A DNA stretch of 64,000 nucleotides from Vandiemenella viatica. Lineage: Eukaryota; Arthropoda; Insecta; Orthoptera; Morabidae. The DNA lies in NCBI GenBank assembly GCA_031002005.1, contig CM061919.1, positions 177,241,121 to 177,305,120 of the forward strand, written 5' to 3'. The notes under the pieces are model-generated. The model saw nothing but the letters and a program-made list of their open reading frames with translations, searched no databases and had not been told where the DNA came from. A program made the position numbers and the translations under genes. Below, one piece after another: positions 31,597 through 43,461 of the stretch. Numbering within the stretch: the first letter of the stretch is position 1; each line of letters opens with the position of its first letter.

Positions 31597-33955
31597 TATG
31601 TGATAATAACAAAACAATTAGTCGCATTTTTAAAATGAAGTACGTAATTAAATAAATTGTATCATAGAAGTTTCGTGTTGGGAGTCTAGCTGTTTTCGTC
31701 TGGAGAAACTCCATGAATGTGGTATCTACATCAGTGGTTGATATTCCACCTTTAGGGCCAGGTCTTTTTTTATTTTGGTTGGAGGGCTGAGGCTGTCCAG
31801 TTGGTGGTTGACACAGTGGTAATTGCTGGATATTGATTGATGGTGGCTTCTGTGAAGATAGATCCATACTGGAAGCTGATTGTTGTGGTAGTGATGAGGG
31901 AAGGGTGATCTTCTGAGATCTACCTGGGTTTTGCAGAATGTCATCGACACTTTCGTCGAATTTAGGGTGAGGTAATTGTAAGATCGACGGCACATTTCCA
32001 GGGGCAGCAGGTGTGTTCGTCTTTACGAATGGTTGCGCAAATTTCATTCCTTCCATTAAGTATTACGTTTTTCTTTTCTTTGATCCTGAGCCAGAAGGTA
32101 GGGGTCTCAAATGTCGAACAAAAACTGACCTCAAGTTCTTCCACCTTTCTTTACATAGTGAAGCTGAAACATAAACGAAAGTAACCTGACAGTGATGGTA
32201 AATAATAGCAAATAACGATCATTTATGAAATTGTGGAATTGAATCTAGTAACAGAGATATTAAACTAATGAAAAACAAATCAACGTCCAAGGTACCCAAC
32301 GTGATGTTAATTAAATTTTCTGACAATTAGTTAGGATTGCCACCCGTACTCTGTAGTAGTGTATTGTACTCTCTTCAGATGAAAGTAACAGAGTACGTTA
32401 AAATACTCCTTTTAGCCAACACGCATTCTCATTTCGCTGGTTGACTTTATAGATACGAAAATTTCATCAGAACGAAACCGTGGGATTTGTCCGCTACTTT
32501 GCCGCATTCGACCGATAACGTAGCAATACCTTCTCCTGTCTTGGGCAATTTGGCCGCAGTCAGCTGACCACGTACTTTCTGTTCAAATAGTTTATTCTTT
32601 TGTGGTCAATGCCCCTGGCCCACTGATTTTATTCGTACATTGTGTAATTGTGTTGTGTACATAGCCAAACTATCACCTATTAGATATGAACATTTGTGTG
32701 TGCTTTTGAAGCTTTAAAACTGCAAATTGCTATTGATTATTTTATATGAAGAAAAATACTGTTAAATGAGTTTCTTGGAAAACTCGATGATAAAAATTTT
32801 ACTGATTTGTCAACTTCTAAAAAAATGACAGTACATATTCAATAAAAGTGAAGATTTTTCATTGAAATAATTTCTTTTACCCGTACTGGCCAGTTCTACC
32901 AGTACATCCATTGAGAGAGAGTTTTCTCTGTCATGAATGCAAAGCGGAGAAATGAAACAAACAAATCTTCGGTCAACTTATTGAAGTATTAGTTCATCAT
33001 ATATTTTTATTTAAATATAGACTTTACATATGCTGTCGAAATGTTTAGAAAAAATAAGTATTTGTTGAATGTCTCAAATAGCAATGAAAAATACGCGTTC
33101 AAGCACTAACAAAAATCGTACTCTTTTTTTTCCATACAACGTACTGTATTTTTGCCATCCCAAAACATAAACGTATTACTCACATTGTTCCAAGGAAAGG
33201 TGGCAACCCTACAGTTAGTATCTTGATTTAACACAATGCACCAAAAAATATTTAATATTTACCACCGACTACGTAAGATCCCATATTCTCATAGTTCATA
33301 ATTACAACTTCTTAAATTTCTTGACAAATGACAAGTTTCTAATTTACAAATGACAACTAACAAAAAAATAAATATAACTTCATTTTTTACTAAACTGTTT
33401 GTTGATTGTTACAAAAATGCTTGATGTTGAATAATTTGCTTGTTAGCTAAATGATGGAGACTGATTGCTCCCTGCTTCCCTTAAACTTAATAATATTACG
33501 ATTATTATCCATACAGTGAGTACTCAGAGAACGTAACAATGTAGCATTGTCAGAATCGTGCACAACAATCTATAGACGCCAAATATTAAATTAAACGAGA
33601 TTGAAATAGTTTTAAATTATAAAGAACATTACTGATTACAAGTTCTGACAGTTAAATAAATGACGAAAACAATATAAAATACCATAGATACTCCGCAAAC
33701 TTTCCGCAATGCTTCAAAATGAATCTAAGTAACTTAATTGAATTTAAATTGTTTAATAAGAACGAAAATAGAAACAAGAAGGTGTCAAACGGAATTATAA
33801 AGTATACCTGACTTTTTCATCTGCTTCCCCACTTCAGCCCAACTTTTCTCCACGACGTCCTTCCTCGAATACTGAGGCAAACTGTAACTATACGGTTCGG
33901 GATGTTTTTCAGTTTCACTCACAAACTTAATATTGAATGCGTGATCATCCGCCAT
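31586..33955 (-). pseudogene. Spliced MADF-domain gene of the Harbinger element, in-frame stop
   Basis: Exon 1 runs 33955-33808 (ATG at 33955, 49 codons plus one base, beginning MADDHAFN) and ends in CAG|GTATAC. The intron (33807-32164) ends TTTCAG. Exon 2 starts at 32163 and joins in phase as KKS-ASLCKERWKNLRSVF. The join completes a MADF fold: W-AEVGKQM before the intron, then CKERWKNLR..F.RHL, PSGSGSKKRK, MEGMKFAQPF. A TAA about 35 codons into exon 2 (between RKT and YLMEG) interrupts it, while the frame stays open to 31586 through a Pro/Gln/Ser-rich linker and a short C-terminal helix-like part (TDVDTTFMEFLQ). In PIF/Harbinger elements MADF or Myb-like partners help bring the transposase to the ends. 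The exon join is my reading, not confirmed by RNA. Confidence 0.8.
32332..33211. mobile_element. hAT-type element nested in the MADF intron
   Basis: Ends TAGGATTGCCACC (32332) and GGTGGCAACCCTA (ending 33211), one mismatch when inverted. Flanking 8-mers CAATTAGT (32324-32331) and CAGTTAGT (33212-33219) differ at one base. Near 32895-32960 on the plus strand a broken frame reads SIERE followed by a VFSVMN-like segment in another frame, the hAT dimerisation motif (ER.FS.MN.....RN). Most of the transposase is deleted. Confidence 0.85.
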
Positions 33956-34176
33956 GTTTCACAAGACTCGCGAGAGACGCGACTGGTCAACTTCCTTGCA
34001 GGTCGCCTGAGACTGGTAGGATACCCGTACGATACCCGTAGGATACGCGTCTCTCGAGAATCGCGCCGTTTGTGCCTCCCCATTACACAGCATTGGAAGT
34101 GATTTACTGGATACTCTCAAGATACTAGAGTCTCCATCGCGTCGCTTCGTAATTGCGCAGTGTGAAAAGGGCCTAA

Positions 34177-35182
34177 GTTTTAAATTGTGCAGTGCAGGAA
34201 GAATACCTTCTGACGCCAACGAATTAAGGGGATAGCAAACTAGTTAGTTACGAGGATAATTCGGGGCGCTTCGGAATCATGCCTAACGATGCTTGCTTTT
34301 CCCTGGTGTTCGTTGTTCCTCAATAATCATTCTGTTGGTAAAGAAAAGCCACAGACTTCCGTGATGCTCAGATTAGCTCGTAGGATGTTAGACGTGGCGA
34401 TAAGCACGAATCACGGATGAGCTTTGGTTGAATTAAAAAAGAGGAGAGAACTGCGAAATAATCCTCAAAACTGCGGACTTTGGAAGCGGAGAGTTTTCAA
34501 GAGGATCAAAGGAATTCGGTTCGCTGACGTGGTATGATCTCTTCAGGTGGGGGTCTTTTTGCCTGCTGATACTTTGACTATGTGTCAGACACTTTTTACA
34601 CACGAAGCGAGATAGATACTTCGATTTCAGCTGAGTTGAGCGCCGAGCGGTAACATTGCTAGTGCCTACGCTGGTCATCCGCCCTTATGGTGGCTTTCCA
34701 CGTCCCGTGGTTTCGTAGGCCGCGTCATGCAGCCCAATTGTACGAATCAGCACGCCACACAAGTTAGCCCTCGCTGCCTCGCAGCCACCTCCACACCATT
34801 TTGCCTAGTGTTGTCTAATTTTTTAAAATTATTTTTTAATTTTCCCATATACAACATAGCCCAGCACGTAATATCCAATCTGGGCTCTTATTTCCATTAT
34901 AATTACCAGTATATATATATATATATATATGTATATATACTCGGGCGTTCGATGTTTACCGAATGGGTGACGTATAGAGACGCGCCATCTCTGTCAGCAG
35001 GGACGGGTCCCATCCTAGGGCCCGCTGTTCATAGCTAGACCTGCGCGGCCGGCAAATGTACAGGGCGTGGGAAGCCATTTTAACAATGCAACAGGTGCCC
35101 TTCCTAGAACGACTTGTTCACTAGGGCGAGAACCGAGCTAGGTGCGTCAGCTGACTACACCGCCTCGCAGTTCACAACCCTC
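34177..35182. other. Non-coding, with a short (TA)n tract
   Basis: (TA)n lies at about 34912-34938. The rest has moderate GC and no recognisable ORF or RNA. Confidence 0.45.
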
Positions 35183-35185
35183 TAA

Positions 35186-36497
35186 AGGTCCGCGCTCACT
35201 AGGACGGGCCTCATCGCGTCGCATCGCATTGCAGAAATGCGTCAGCAATCGCTTAACACTGATTCTAATGGGGTAACGCACACCACAGGCGGGTCGAGTC
35301 GGGGCGGGGCGGGCCGCGTCACGTCGCATTGGCGGATCGCTTCCCTAGGCTTATTTTTCCGCCCGTGCGCCTCGATGCGCTCAGTCGCGAGCAGGTTTGC
35401 GATAGGAGCTCCAACAGTACTGACTTTTGTAACTTGTATTTTCTTATTTCTGTGAATTAACTGCATTACTTCAAAAAAATTTGCTGCATATTTGCACGCA
35501 GGATGGTGGATGATTTTTGAAACAAAACAAAAAAATATAAGTAATTATAATCTGAACATTTAATTACTTTAAGAACTTTAATAAAGATGAAAAAATTATA
35601 AAATTTCTAGCTCATGCTCACTTGTTCTTTGCTTGTATGTTTTAACGTAAACTATTCAAATGTAATGGATAAAGACCACTGCATCTCATTAGTAATGACT
35701 TTCAAAGAGTTTTATGATTTACAAGACGCAAAATATAATAACAAAAAAAATATTTCAAAGGAAATAGGAAACTAGTTAATACAAACAGGTATAATGTCAT
35801 GTTTCGTATTTTATTTTTTGTTTATTTTACATGTGCATTATAAATTTCTATCACTTTCTTTGAATGTCGCTTGTAAAGCTTCGTGTTACCAATTAACCTA
35901 ATTGTTTAAAAATATTTTGTAAAATTATTCCAAATCTTAATGATTTCTGATGTAACCTAGAAACCTGTGTAAGTCAAATATTGAAATTTCTTTGTTGTCA
36001 TTGTCGTTCTTACCTTCTGCACCCAATTCAAATATCGTTAATCAAAATGTTATGAATACAGCACGTGGCTAGTATTACTTTATTTATCTTATTATATAAC
36101 ACCGACATAACACAGCTATTAAAAAAATGAAAAACATTCATTTTTCTGCATTAAAAATAAAGAGAACCGCAATTCGGTAGAACTGTTATAACAAGTTTGT
36201 CATCTAATGTGCCTAAGAAATGCGAAAAATTCCTTTTTAAATTAAACCCACAGCCTTTTCTGCTTAACTTTCTTCTTCTTCAATGAATATATAAAAACAA
36301 GAGCCCTTTGTCTGATGTGTCAACTTGCAGTGCAGAAGCGGCTGAATAATCATCGAGAACCGAAGGCGGTGACAATAAAAGAAATGCGACTCGCTGCGTC
36401 CAGATGTGCGTTGCAGCATTTTCGCTCAATGCGATGCGACCCGATGCGATGCGACCCGATGCGATGCGATGCGGCCTGCTGTAGTGTGCGCGTACCT
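35186..36497. mobile_element. Non-autonomous PIF/Harbinger-like element, TAA duplication
   Basis: Ends AGGTCCGCGCTCACT (35186) and, inverted from 36497, AGGTACGCGCACACT, 13 of 15 alike. TAA flanks both (35183-35185 and 36498-36500). Subterminal arms are built from GCATCGCATCGGGTCGCATC-type repeats (about 35217-35230 and 36427-36472). The AT-rich core (35460-36330) carries no transposase. Confidence 0.85.
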
Positions 36498-36500
36498 TAA

Positions 36501-37170
36501 GCCGCCGTCATGCAACACTCAAGTTGCCAAATAACCAGAACTAGTAGAACTATTTTTAGAGAATATTCTTAAACTGTGACACATTTGAGAAGATTTCGTG
36601 TGATTAAGCCTAAGCCGAGGCCAGTGCATTTACAGGAGTGATAGTATCACGCCATCAGTAATACAAAATCAACTGACTACCAAGAATTAAAAAAATCACT
36701 CTGATTTTGATGCTTTTTCAAGTGAGAATAAAGTAAACTCCAACTGACAATTTATTAATCCCGCTGAAATACCTTTTACCATTCTTAAGAGTCTTTCACT
36801 TAAGTCATGCCGACATTGATGACTTAAGATGTACTGTCTTAAAGATAAAATTTGATATTGCTTTGAAAGATTTGAAATCAAATAGGGCAGTTAGTATTTA
36901 TGAGATCCCTGCAGAACTTCTGATATTTATGGGAAAAGAATCCAAAGACAGTTCAAACTGTTATCAAACAGTGATTAAACAGGACAGATTCCGACTGATT
37001 TAAATAAAAGTATCATCTTCGTACTTCAGAATTATCGGATTGTGGTCTAATATCACTAAAAGCCACGTTACAGGAGAAGTGATTCTGGCTGTAAGATTAA
37101 TACTTGAAATGCGGATCAAGAAAAACTAAGACACATTCATGGCGTTTGCTGATTTAGATTTTTTTAATAT
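36501..37170. other. No gene recognised
   Basis: AT-rich, with nothing beyond short ORFs. Confidence 0.4.
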
Positions 37171-37179
37171 AATTTTAGG

Positions 37180-38055
37180 TTGGACAAGTCGCTCAAAAAT
37201 TTAAATAAGTTACGTCTCCAAGATAGAAGAATACCTTATAATCTATCTCAGAACCAAGTAGCTGTAATAAAAGTAGAGAACCATGAGAGACATACATCAT
37301 TAAGAGGAAAAGTGACAAGATTTAACTCTATCCCCAATAAAACTCATATTGTATGTAGAGGAAACAACAAAGGAAGTAAAATCAAAATTTGAATATAGCC
37401 CAAGTGTTCAGGGAGAAAAAATCAGTATACTACGATTTTCTGACGACATTGTCTTGTTAGCAGAACAAATGAAAGATCTTGAGAAGTTACTGAATGGCAT
37501 GAACAAAATACTAAAGGAAGATTTTGGACTAAATACAAACCAAAACAAGACAAAAGTATTGAAATGCAGCTGAAATGATAGCAATAACAGTAGATTAAAT
37601 ATAAAAAAATAGGCTCGGATGCTGTAGAAGAAGTAAGATAATTCTGTTACTTAGGAAGTAAAATTACAAGTGATAGTTGAATTCGGAATGATGTTAGAAC
37701 TAAAATAACACTAGCCTAAAGAGCTTTCTTGGAAAACAGAAATCTTTTAGTTTCAAATATTACTCTAGGACAGAGAAATAAATTTTTAAATCTTTATGTA
37801 TGGAGCACAGTACGTGTTTTGTAAAAGATGGGCGAGGAAAGAAGTTTGTGGAAGAGTCTTACAGAGAGAAGAAACAGGATGGTGGGTCAATTTTTAAAAC
37901 ATGTGGCATTGGTTAATTTGTTAATGGAGGGAACAGTCGAAAGTAAGAACTGTAGAGGAAGACAGAGATTAGAATACATGAAGCAGGTAACTGAAGACGT
38001 GGGTTGTAAAGGATATGTTGGGATGAAGAGGTTAGCGCAAGATAAGAAGAAATAA
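37180..38055 (+). pseudogene. Decayed RTE-like LINE reverse transcriptase
   Basis: Plus strand, broken frames. Near 37240 is NQVAVIKVENHER. At 37349-37573 is KEVKSKFEYS, ISILRFSDDIVLLAE (RT catalytic FADD as FSDD) and LKEDFGLNTNQNKTKVLKC. Near 37640 is FCYLGSKITSDS. At 37828-38055 are RRNRMVGQFLKH and GRQRLEYMKQVTEDVGC, a C-terminal signature (the GR.R.EY..QI..D.G motif) of many insect RTE/L2-type LINEs. Frame changes and stops separate the blocks. Endonuclease is not visible upstream, so this is a truncated copy. Confidence 0.78.
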
Positions 38056-39030
38056 ATAATAATAAAAAATGATACGTGATATTTCAATGAGAAGATGCTT
38101 CGGTTATGCCAAGACAAGTCATCACTCCTAGACATCCAGAGTAATGATGAAGACTGACGTTTATTCTACTGATTGACCAATTACTTTTACTCGCCCTGTA
38201 GTATACAGAATCCAAAAATAACTTCTGTTTCTCCCTGTCTGTGATCATACTCAGTATTTCCGCCCATATCTTACCAGTTTTCACTAATTAATCTTTAACA
38301 GTGTACTTCAGAGGATTTCTTTGGCCTTGAACGCCTTCGGATTCTTAGTGAACATGAACCTACCTTTGCTTTGTATTGCCACTCCAGTTGGCTTCCGCAA
38401 TGTATATCCAGGTCACCCTCATTTTGTTTTTTGACGTACGTACGGTGCCGAATTGAGAATTGGCACCGTGTTTCCTTTGGTACAACTGCAAGCTATCACG
38501 TTTTTAGAGTTAAGTGTATGCAACGGTTTGACAATAACGGTAATTGGGTTTCTTTTCATGTTTGTAGTGTAAATAAAAGGACAACTTTCGTATTTGTGTC
38601 CGATGTTGGATGTTCTCCAGATTAGATACATTTGAACTAAAACTCGATTTGTCTTTTTAATCTGTCTCATGAAACCATTTTCAATGATTATTGATGATAA
38701 TAATAAGGAATTCGTCCAACTTTGCTGTAGCAACTTCTAAAATTGAAGGGCGAATAAAGACAGAAGATTGAGCTGTTATCATCATTGTAGTAACTTTGTG
38801 GTTTCTATTACAGTTTGACATTTTCTCTCCCGTCAGTCTTTCTAGTGAATAACTGGTCAGATCGTGAACGTCAGTATAAACGTTGAACTACATACATCTT
38901 TCACTGAAATAAATACAATTCCCAGCGCACGAAGTCACCCACCTCTCAGGTGGTACAACATGTAGGTATTACAAAACCACAATACTGCATTTCGTCCATA
39001 ATTTACTTAGAACACTACTATATCGTTATA
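38056..39030. other. No gene recognised
   Basis: The longest ORFs (38419-38733 minus, 38371-38625 plus) overlap each other and match no family I know. Confidence 0.4.
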
Positions 39031-39032
39031 GG

Positions 39033-39150
39033 TGACCGAGCATGGTGGGTGAGTAGTAAAGTCTTGGCCTCGCTTTCGGAAGGACGCGGGTTCGAATCCC
39101 CATGTTGCTATCCAGATTTCGGTTTTCCATAGTTTCCTCAAATCATGTCA
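39033..39150 (+). mobile_element. tRNA-derived SINE, 3'-truncated
   Basis: GACCGAGCATGGTGGGTGAG head, B box GGTTCGAATCC (39089-39099), CCAGATTTCGGTTTTCCATAG, then the match fades after CAAATCATGTCA. The 3' half is missing. Confidence 0.82.
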
Positions 39151-40840
39151 AGCTATTTGACAGAATAAGGTGAATTATAAAGCAGAAACTCTTTCATGGC
39201 TTGAAGCTGCTAGGATTTTGTTCAGAACACGTTTCCCTTGGAGGAATAGTATTGAGTATGCAAGCTGTAAAGCGTTTTATTTTACTTCGGTTCTCCTTCT
39301 GAAGCATATTTAAGGCATGCAGCAGTGTATCAGGGTAGTTTTAAAAACAGTAATATTAATATAATTGGTTTTCGGTTATTAAGTTTTCATATCCACTACG
39401 TCATTATTTAACTGATACAGAAACGACAGGTTGTAGTAATTATTGTCTTGGTTTATGAAGTAGATATGTAATACAATAATTAAGACCTCTTCACATTGAG
39501 ACTAATGGTGCAATATTCAAGACAAACTCAGTTCGTGCTATGACCCTTTGGCGATGACTTTAGTCGTGGGTCGAAATATCTGAAAAGCAGAATCCAGATG
39601 CAATAAATAACTCTATAAAAACATTTACTTTTGGACATACGACATTCAACAAACGAAAAAAATTTTCAGTAACAAAGCGTTTTGTTGGCCTGTGTTTGTT
39701 GTAAGCTATTATTAAACACGTAGTTACGATGGTGTCTGGGTGAAACTCTCCAGCAGCAGGACTCTGTTTCCGTCACAGTGGCGGAAGTGACGACAGAGCG
39801 TTGGTGATTCATTCACCGGCGCCTACTGTACCAGCCTGCCTCCTCTCCTTATACGGTGCAAAGTCTAACCACAGACACGCCATATGCAGAGTCAGGAGAT
39901 GCAGTAATTAATTTCTTCCACAGTTTTAGGTAAATTGTTCATCAGATCTCTCTCAATAACTGACTGCAGATCTTCTTTTAGCACCTTGAAAGTTTTCCAC
40001 TTCCTTATGCCCAAATAAAGTGCTATTTTGTAGTCAACGTCGTTTCTTCCTTTCAGAATTTTATTCCAAATCAGGGCTCATTGCCAATAAACGCCTTATT
40101 CAAATTAAGCTGTCTTTTCCGCCATTTTCTCTCTGTCAACGACTCTCGAATCAGTTTCTTTTTTCCTACCAGTTACTCATCTATTTGTGGTTCGACTTGT
40201 AATTGTGAGGTGTGTATGGATGGCTGGGTTCTGTGGGGTTTTCCCTACGATGCCGTATGACTTGCGCAGACTACCTTCAAGTATCTTCGTGTTTCTTGTG
40301 CTCTTGCGCTCGTGTTCTTCGGACCGGTCCTCTTCTTCTTTTGTACTACTATCTACTACTAAATAAACATGAACATCGAGGGTCGAGCTTGCATTTAGGA
40401 GAGGAAGCTGACAGCTAAGGGTTATTTGAATCAAACAACCTCTTCAGGAAACTTAGTTTAATCTGCACTAAACCGTAAACTCACTACAGCTGATGATGTA
40501 CGGGATAGAGAAGTATTCCGTAACCCGTGATACTGAATACAGGGATGAGACTTAGCCCTACAGTATAAAACTAGCAGATAGTGGTGAGGTTGGTGCAGCG
40601 ACTATTTCGAAGCCAAGTTGATAACTTGTTGCCCGAGAAGTGAGAGTGATCCATGTATTCTGGTTTGCTGGTAAAGTATTGGCTTGCGTGCTTAGCTCCG
40701 CACGTGTAATTTGCAACCTGAACTGTCGATCGGCATAAAGTCGAACGAACAGGACGTGCTAATTCGACGTATGGCTACTTATACGATTTTAATACTAAAA
40801 TGTTAAACTAAATGACGTCCCGTTACATATTAAGTTAAAG
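39151..40840. other. No gene recognised
   Basis: Mixed AT-rich DNA. The 85-codon minus frame at 40177-40434 (charged, KEEEDRSEEHERK) has no recognised family and may be chance. Confidence 0.35.
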
Positions 40841-40844
40841 TGAC

Positions 40845-42241
40845 AAATGTCACGGCATACCCCTGTTTCCTGGCTAAGTGCAGCTTCCCGACATGGCATT
40901 GACTCAACAAGTAGTCGGAAGTTCCCTGAAGAAATTTTCTGTCTTGCTTCCTCTATAACCGTCAATAATTGCGAAAGAATTGCCAATGTAGGACGTTGTG
41001 CGCGAACTGATCTTCCGATCATGTACCAGAAATGTTCGATTGGATCCTGCGGGTCTAGGTGACCAAATCATTAGCTAGAATCGTTCAGAATGTTCCTCAA
41101 ACCAACCGTGAACGATTTTGAACGAGTGAATTGTTATACTGGAAAAGTACATCGTTGTTTGAGAAAATGAAGGTCATCAATGGTTGTAAAAGGTCTCCAA
41201 ATAAATGAAAATATCCAATTCGAGATATTGGTTAGCTCAGTTTGAATAAAGGTCCCCGTCTATGCCACGAAAACACAGTCTGCACCAGGATGCAGCCACC
41301 ACCTGATTGCACAGTGCGTGCTTAACAACCTGGGTACATGGCCTCGCGGGATCCTCACCGCAATTGAACACTGCCATCAACTCTTACCTATTGAAATCGT
41401 GACTCATCTGACCACGCAACATTTTTCCAGTTATCTAGGGTCCAACCGATATGTTCATGAGGCCAGGAGAGGGGTTGCATCCGATGCTATTTTGTTAAGT
41501 GGCGTCCATTAATTACGTGAGGGGAAAAAGCGGGATGAGGGGGGGGGGGGTGAGTCCAGCGAAATATCATCAGATGTCACGAAGGGGGAGGTGAGTGGGT
41601 CGATCGAAATCTCACGTGAGCATTTAAAATTCCTGAAGTACAGTAGAGCCAAAAAAAAAAAATTGAAAAAATAATAAAAAAAAGGTCTTCAAACGACGCC
41701 GATTTCGCCTTTGTGGATGGTATAATCGCCCAACGAAGCACGCGAGCTAAAAGAAAAAAGGTAAAACAACTACAAGGTTGATCAGCAGGGGTGGGAGGGG
41801 GGGGGAAGGAAGGTTTCATAAAATTGCGGAAAAACATCTCACGTAATTAATGGACGCCCCATTAGCATAGACATTCGCGTCGGTCTTCTGCTGCCATATC
41901 CCATCAACTCCAAATTTCGCTACTATGTCTGCATAGATACGTCTGTTGTACGCCCCACATTGAGTGTTGCTGTTCTTTGACGACGTGTTGCCTGTCACCA
42001 ACAATGACACCTCGATGGGGACGTTGCGTCGCAGGTCTCCGTCATTAAGTAGATGTAGTCGGCAACTGCGTTGTCAACGGTCGGAGGTAATGCTGAAAAT
42101 TACATATTTACGGCACATTCTGGACACTGCTGATCCAGAAATGTTGAATTCACGAACAATTTCAGGAATGGAATGCCCCATGCGTCTGGCTCCAGCCTTC
42201 ATTCCGCGTTCAAAGTCTGTTAATTCCTGTCGTGCAGTCAT
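40845..42241 (-). pseudogene. Tc1-like transposase split by a MITE
   Basis: Minus strand from ATG 42241: MTARQELTDFERGMKAG, SIPEIVREFNISGSAVSRM is the first helix-turn-helix of Tc1 transposases. The reading continues in broken frames to 41865 (RRNVPIEVS, then GAYNRRIYADI), is interrupted by the MITE at 41498-41861, then resumes: near 41290 CILVQTVFSWHRRG, near 41110 HGWFEEHSE, and near 41060 DPIEHFWYMIGRSVRAQ, the DE-motif of the DDE domain with its Glu, then SMPCREAALSQETG. The middle Asp is not clear. The inverted repeats of the parent transposon were not found. Confidence 0.82.
41498..41861. mobile_element. Harbinger-like MITE with TTA duplication, inside Tc1
   Basis: Long matching arms: GGCGTCCATTAATTACGTGA (41501-41520) and its exact complement at 41839-41858. 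TTA lies outside both ends (41495-41497, 41862-41864). The interior has G-runs at 41539 and 41798. It interrupts the minus-strand Tc1 transposase. Confidence 0.88.
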
Positions 42242-42864
42242 AATCAGATCAGAACATCTTTCACAAGTCACAACACACACGAGAATACAAATCGAAGCCC
42301 CAACACGGCATGACACGTTTATATGTTTTTCCGTGGTGCTACCGGCTTCTGGATATTTGCATCTTCCTATTCCATAACATTTGGAAGTAATTTCCACTAA
42401 AAAATCTAATCTTCAGCTGTATGGTCTCCATCCCCTTTATTTCAAATCCATCATGCTGTCACACCAAACTCTCGTAGGGGTTCGACCTAGGTTTTGTCTC
42501 TCAGTTCCAGCACTTCACTGGTACTGGTATTGAGGGACGAAAAAAAAAATATGATGTCGTCACAAAGAAAAGAAAAAAAAAATTGTCGCCTAAGAAGTGA
42601 GAATTTTCCATGGTCCTAGTTACTTTCACAAGTTGCGGGTTCCTCCAGCTCTCTGAAAGATTTGATTTACCATTATGTTTTAAATTTCTTTATTTCAGAC
42701 AACTGAAAAAATAAATAACTAAAGTTACTTAATTAACAACAATATCAATTGAATCCAAATAGTGCACTGTCTATTCTTCATGTAGTATGATTTTTGGTGG
42801 GTATCTGTTCAGATTAAAAAAGGAGTATTTCTTTTTGATATAATGTGATCTTTGACTCCTATCC
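42242..42864. other. Non-coding flank of the Tc1 remnant
   Basis: May include the 5' end of the Tc1 element. No TIR or gene is recognised. Confidence 0.35.
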
Positions 42865-43114
42865 CACCTGCGTGGTGGGTGAACGGTTAACGTTTTGGCC
42901 TCGCATTCGGGAGGACGCGGGTTCAAATCCCCGTCCGGACATCCAGAGTTTGGTTTTCCATGGTTTCCCCAAATCACTCCAGGCGAATGCCGGAATTCTT
43001 CCTTCAAAATGGCCATGGCCGAATTCCTTCCCGTTCCTTGTCCCCAGTCCCATCCCGCCTCCAGTGACCTTAGCCGTCGACGGGGCGTAAAAAAAAAGAA
43101 GATAATAATAAAAA
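42865..43114 (+). mobile_element. tRNA-derived SINE with 11-bp duplication
   Basis: Flanked by GACTCCTATCC (42854-42864) and GACTCCTCTCC (43115-43125), one mismatch. Head GCGTGGTGGGTGAACGG, B box GGTTCAAATCC, 3' end GTCGACGGGGCGT, and an A-rich tail. Confidence 0.93.
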
Positions 43115-43461
43115 GACTCCTCTCCGATCAGGTTACTAACATTATTGCTCCAGTCACCATTCACGTTGAGTCAAGTCGCAGTTTTTAAGTTACATCCTAA
43201 GCTTTCATACTGTAAAAACCCCATTTCAATTGGCTTGCGTCATACCTTAACAAAGAAATTCCTGCGAAACTGTAACAGATTTGTATAAATAGTAATGATA
43301 TCTGTAACTGAAACGTCATTATCACTGTTAGCAGTTATACTCTGTTCACCCTCAACTGACGGTTCTAGATTATGTTCCTCTTGCCCCACCCCTCACCTCC
43401 TGTTGCCTACCCCTCCGTGCAGACCACTGTGTCCATTCATCAGGTGCCAAATTTGTCTCTT

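Larger units (their letters stand above)
31251..34173. mobile_element. PIF/Harbinger DNA transposon with TAA duplication
   Basis: Inverted ends start GGCCCTCTTCACACTGCGCA (31251) and, reading inward from 34173 on the other strand, GGCCCTTTTCACACTGCGCA: 19 of 20 match. TAA flanks both ends (31248-31250 and 34174-34176), the TWA target of PIF/Harbinger. Inside are convergent remains of the family's two standard genes: a transposase start on plus at 31444 and a spliced MADF gene on minus starting at 33955. A hAT element lies in the MADF intron. Confidence 0.93.

Noticed and set aside
36420..36475. Possible CRISPR-like or CpG-island array of GATGCG units
   Set aside because: Units are contiguous with no spacers and lie inside a transposon arm with its complement at the other end.
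40177..40434. Charged 85-codon minus ORF
   Set aside because: Low complexity, no start context and no homologue I recognise.
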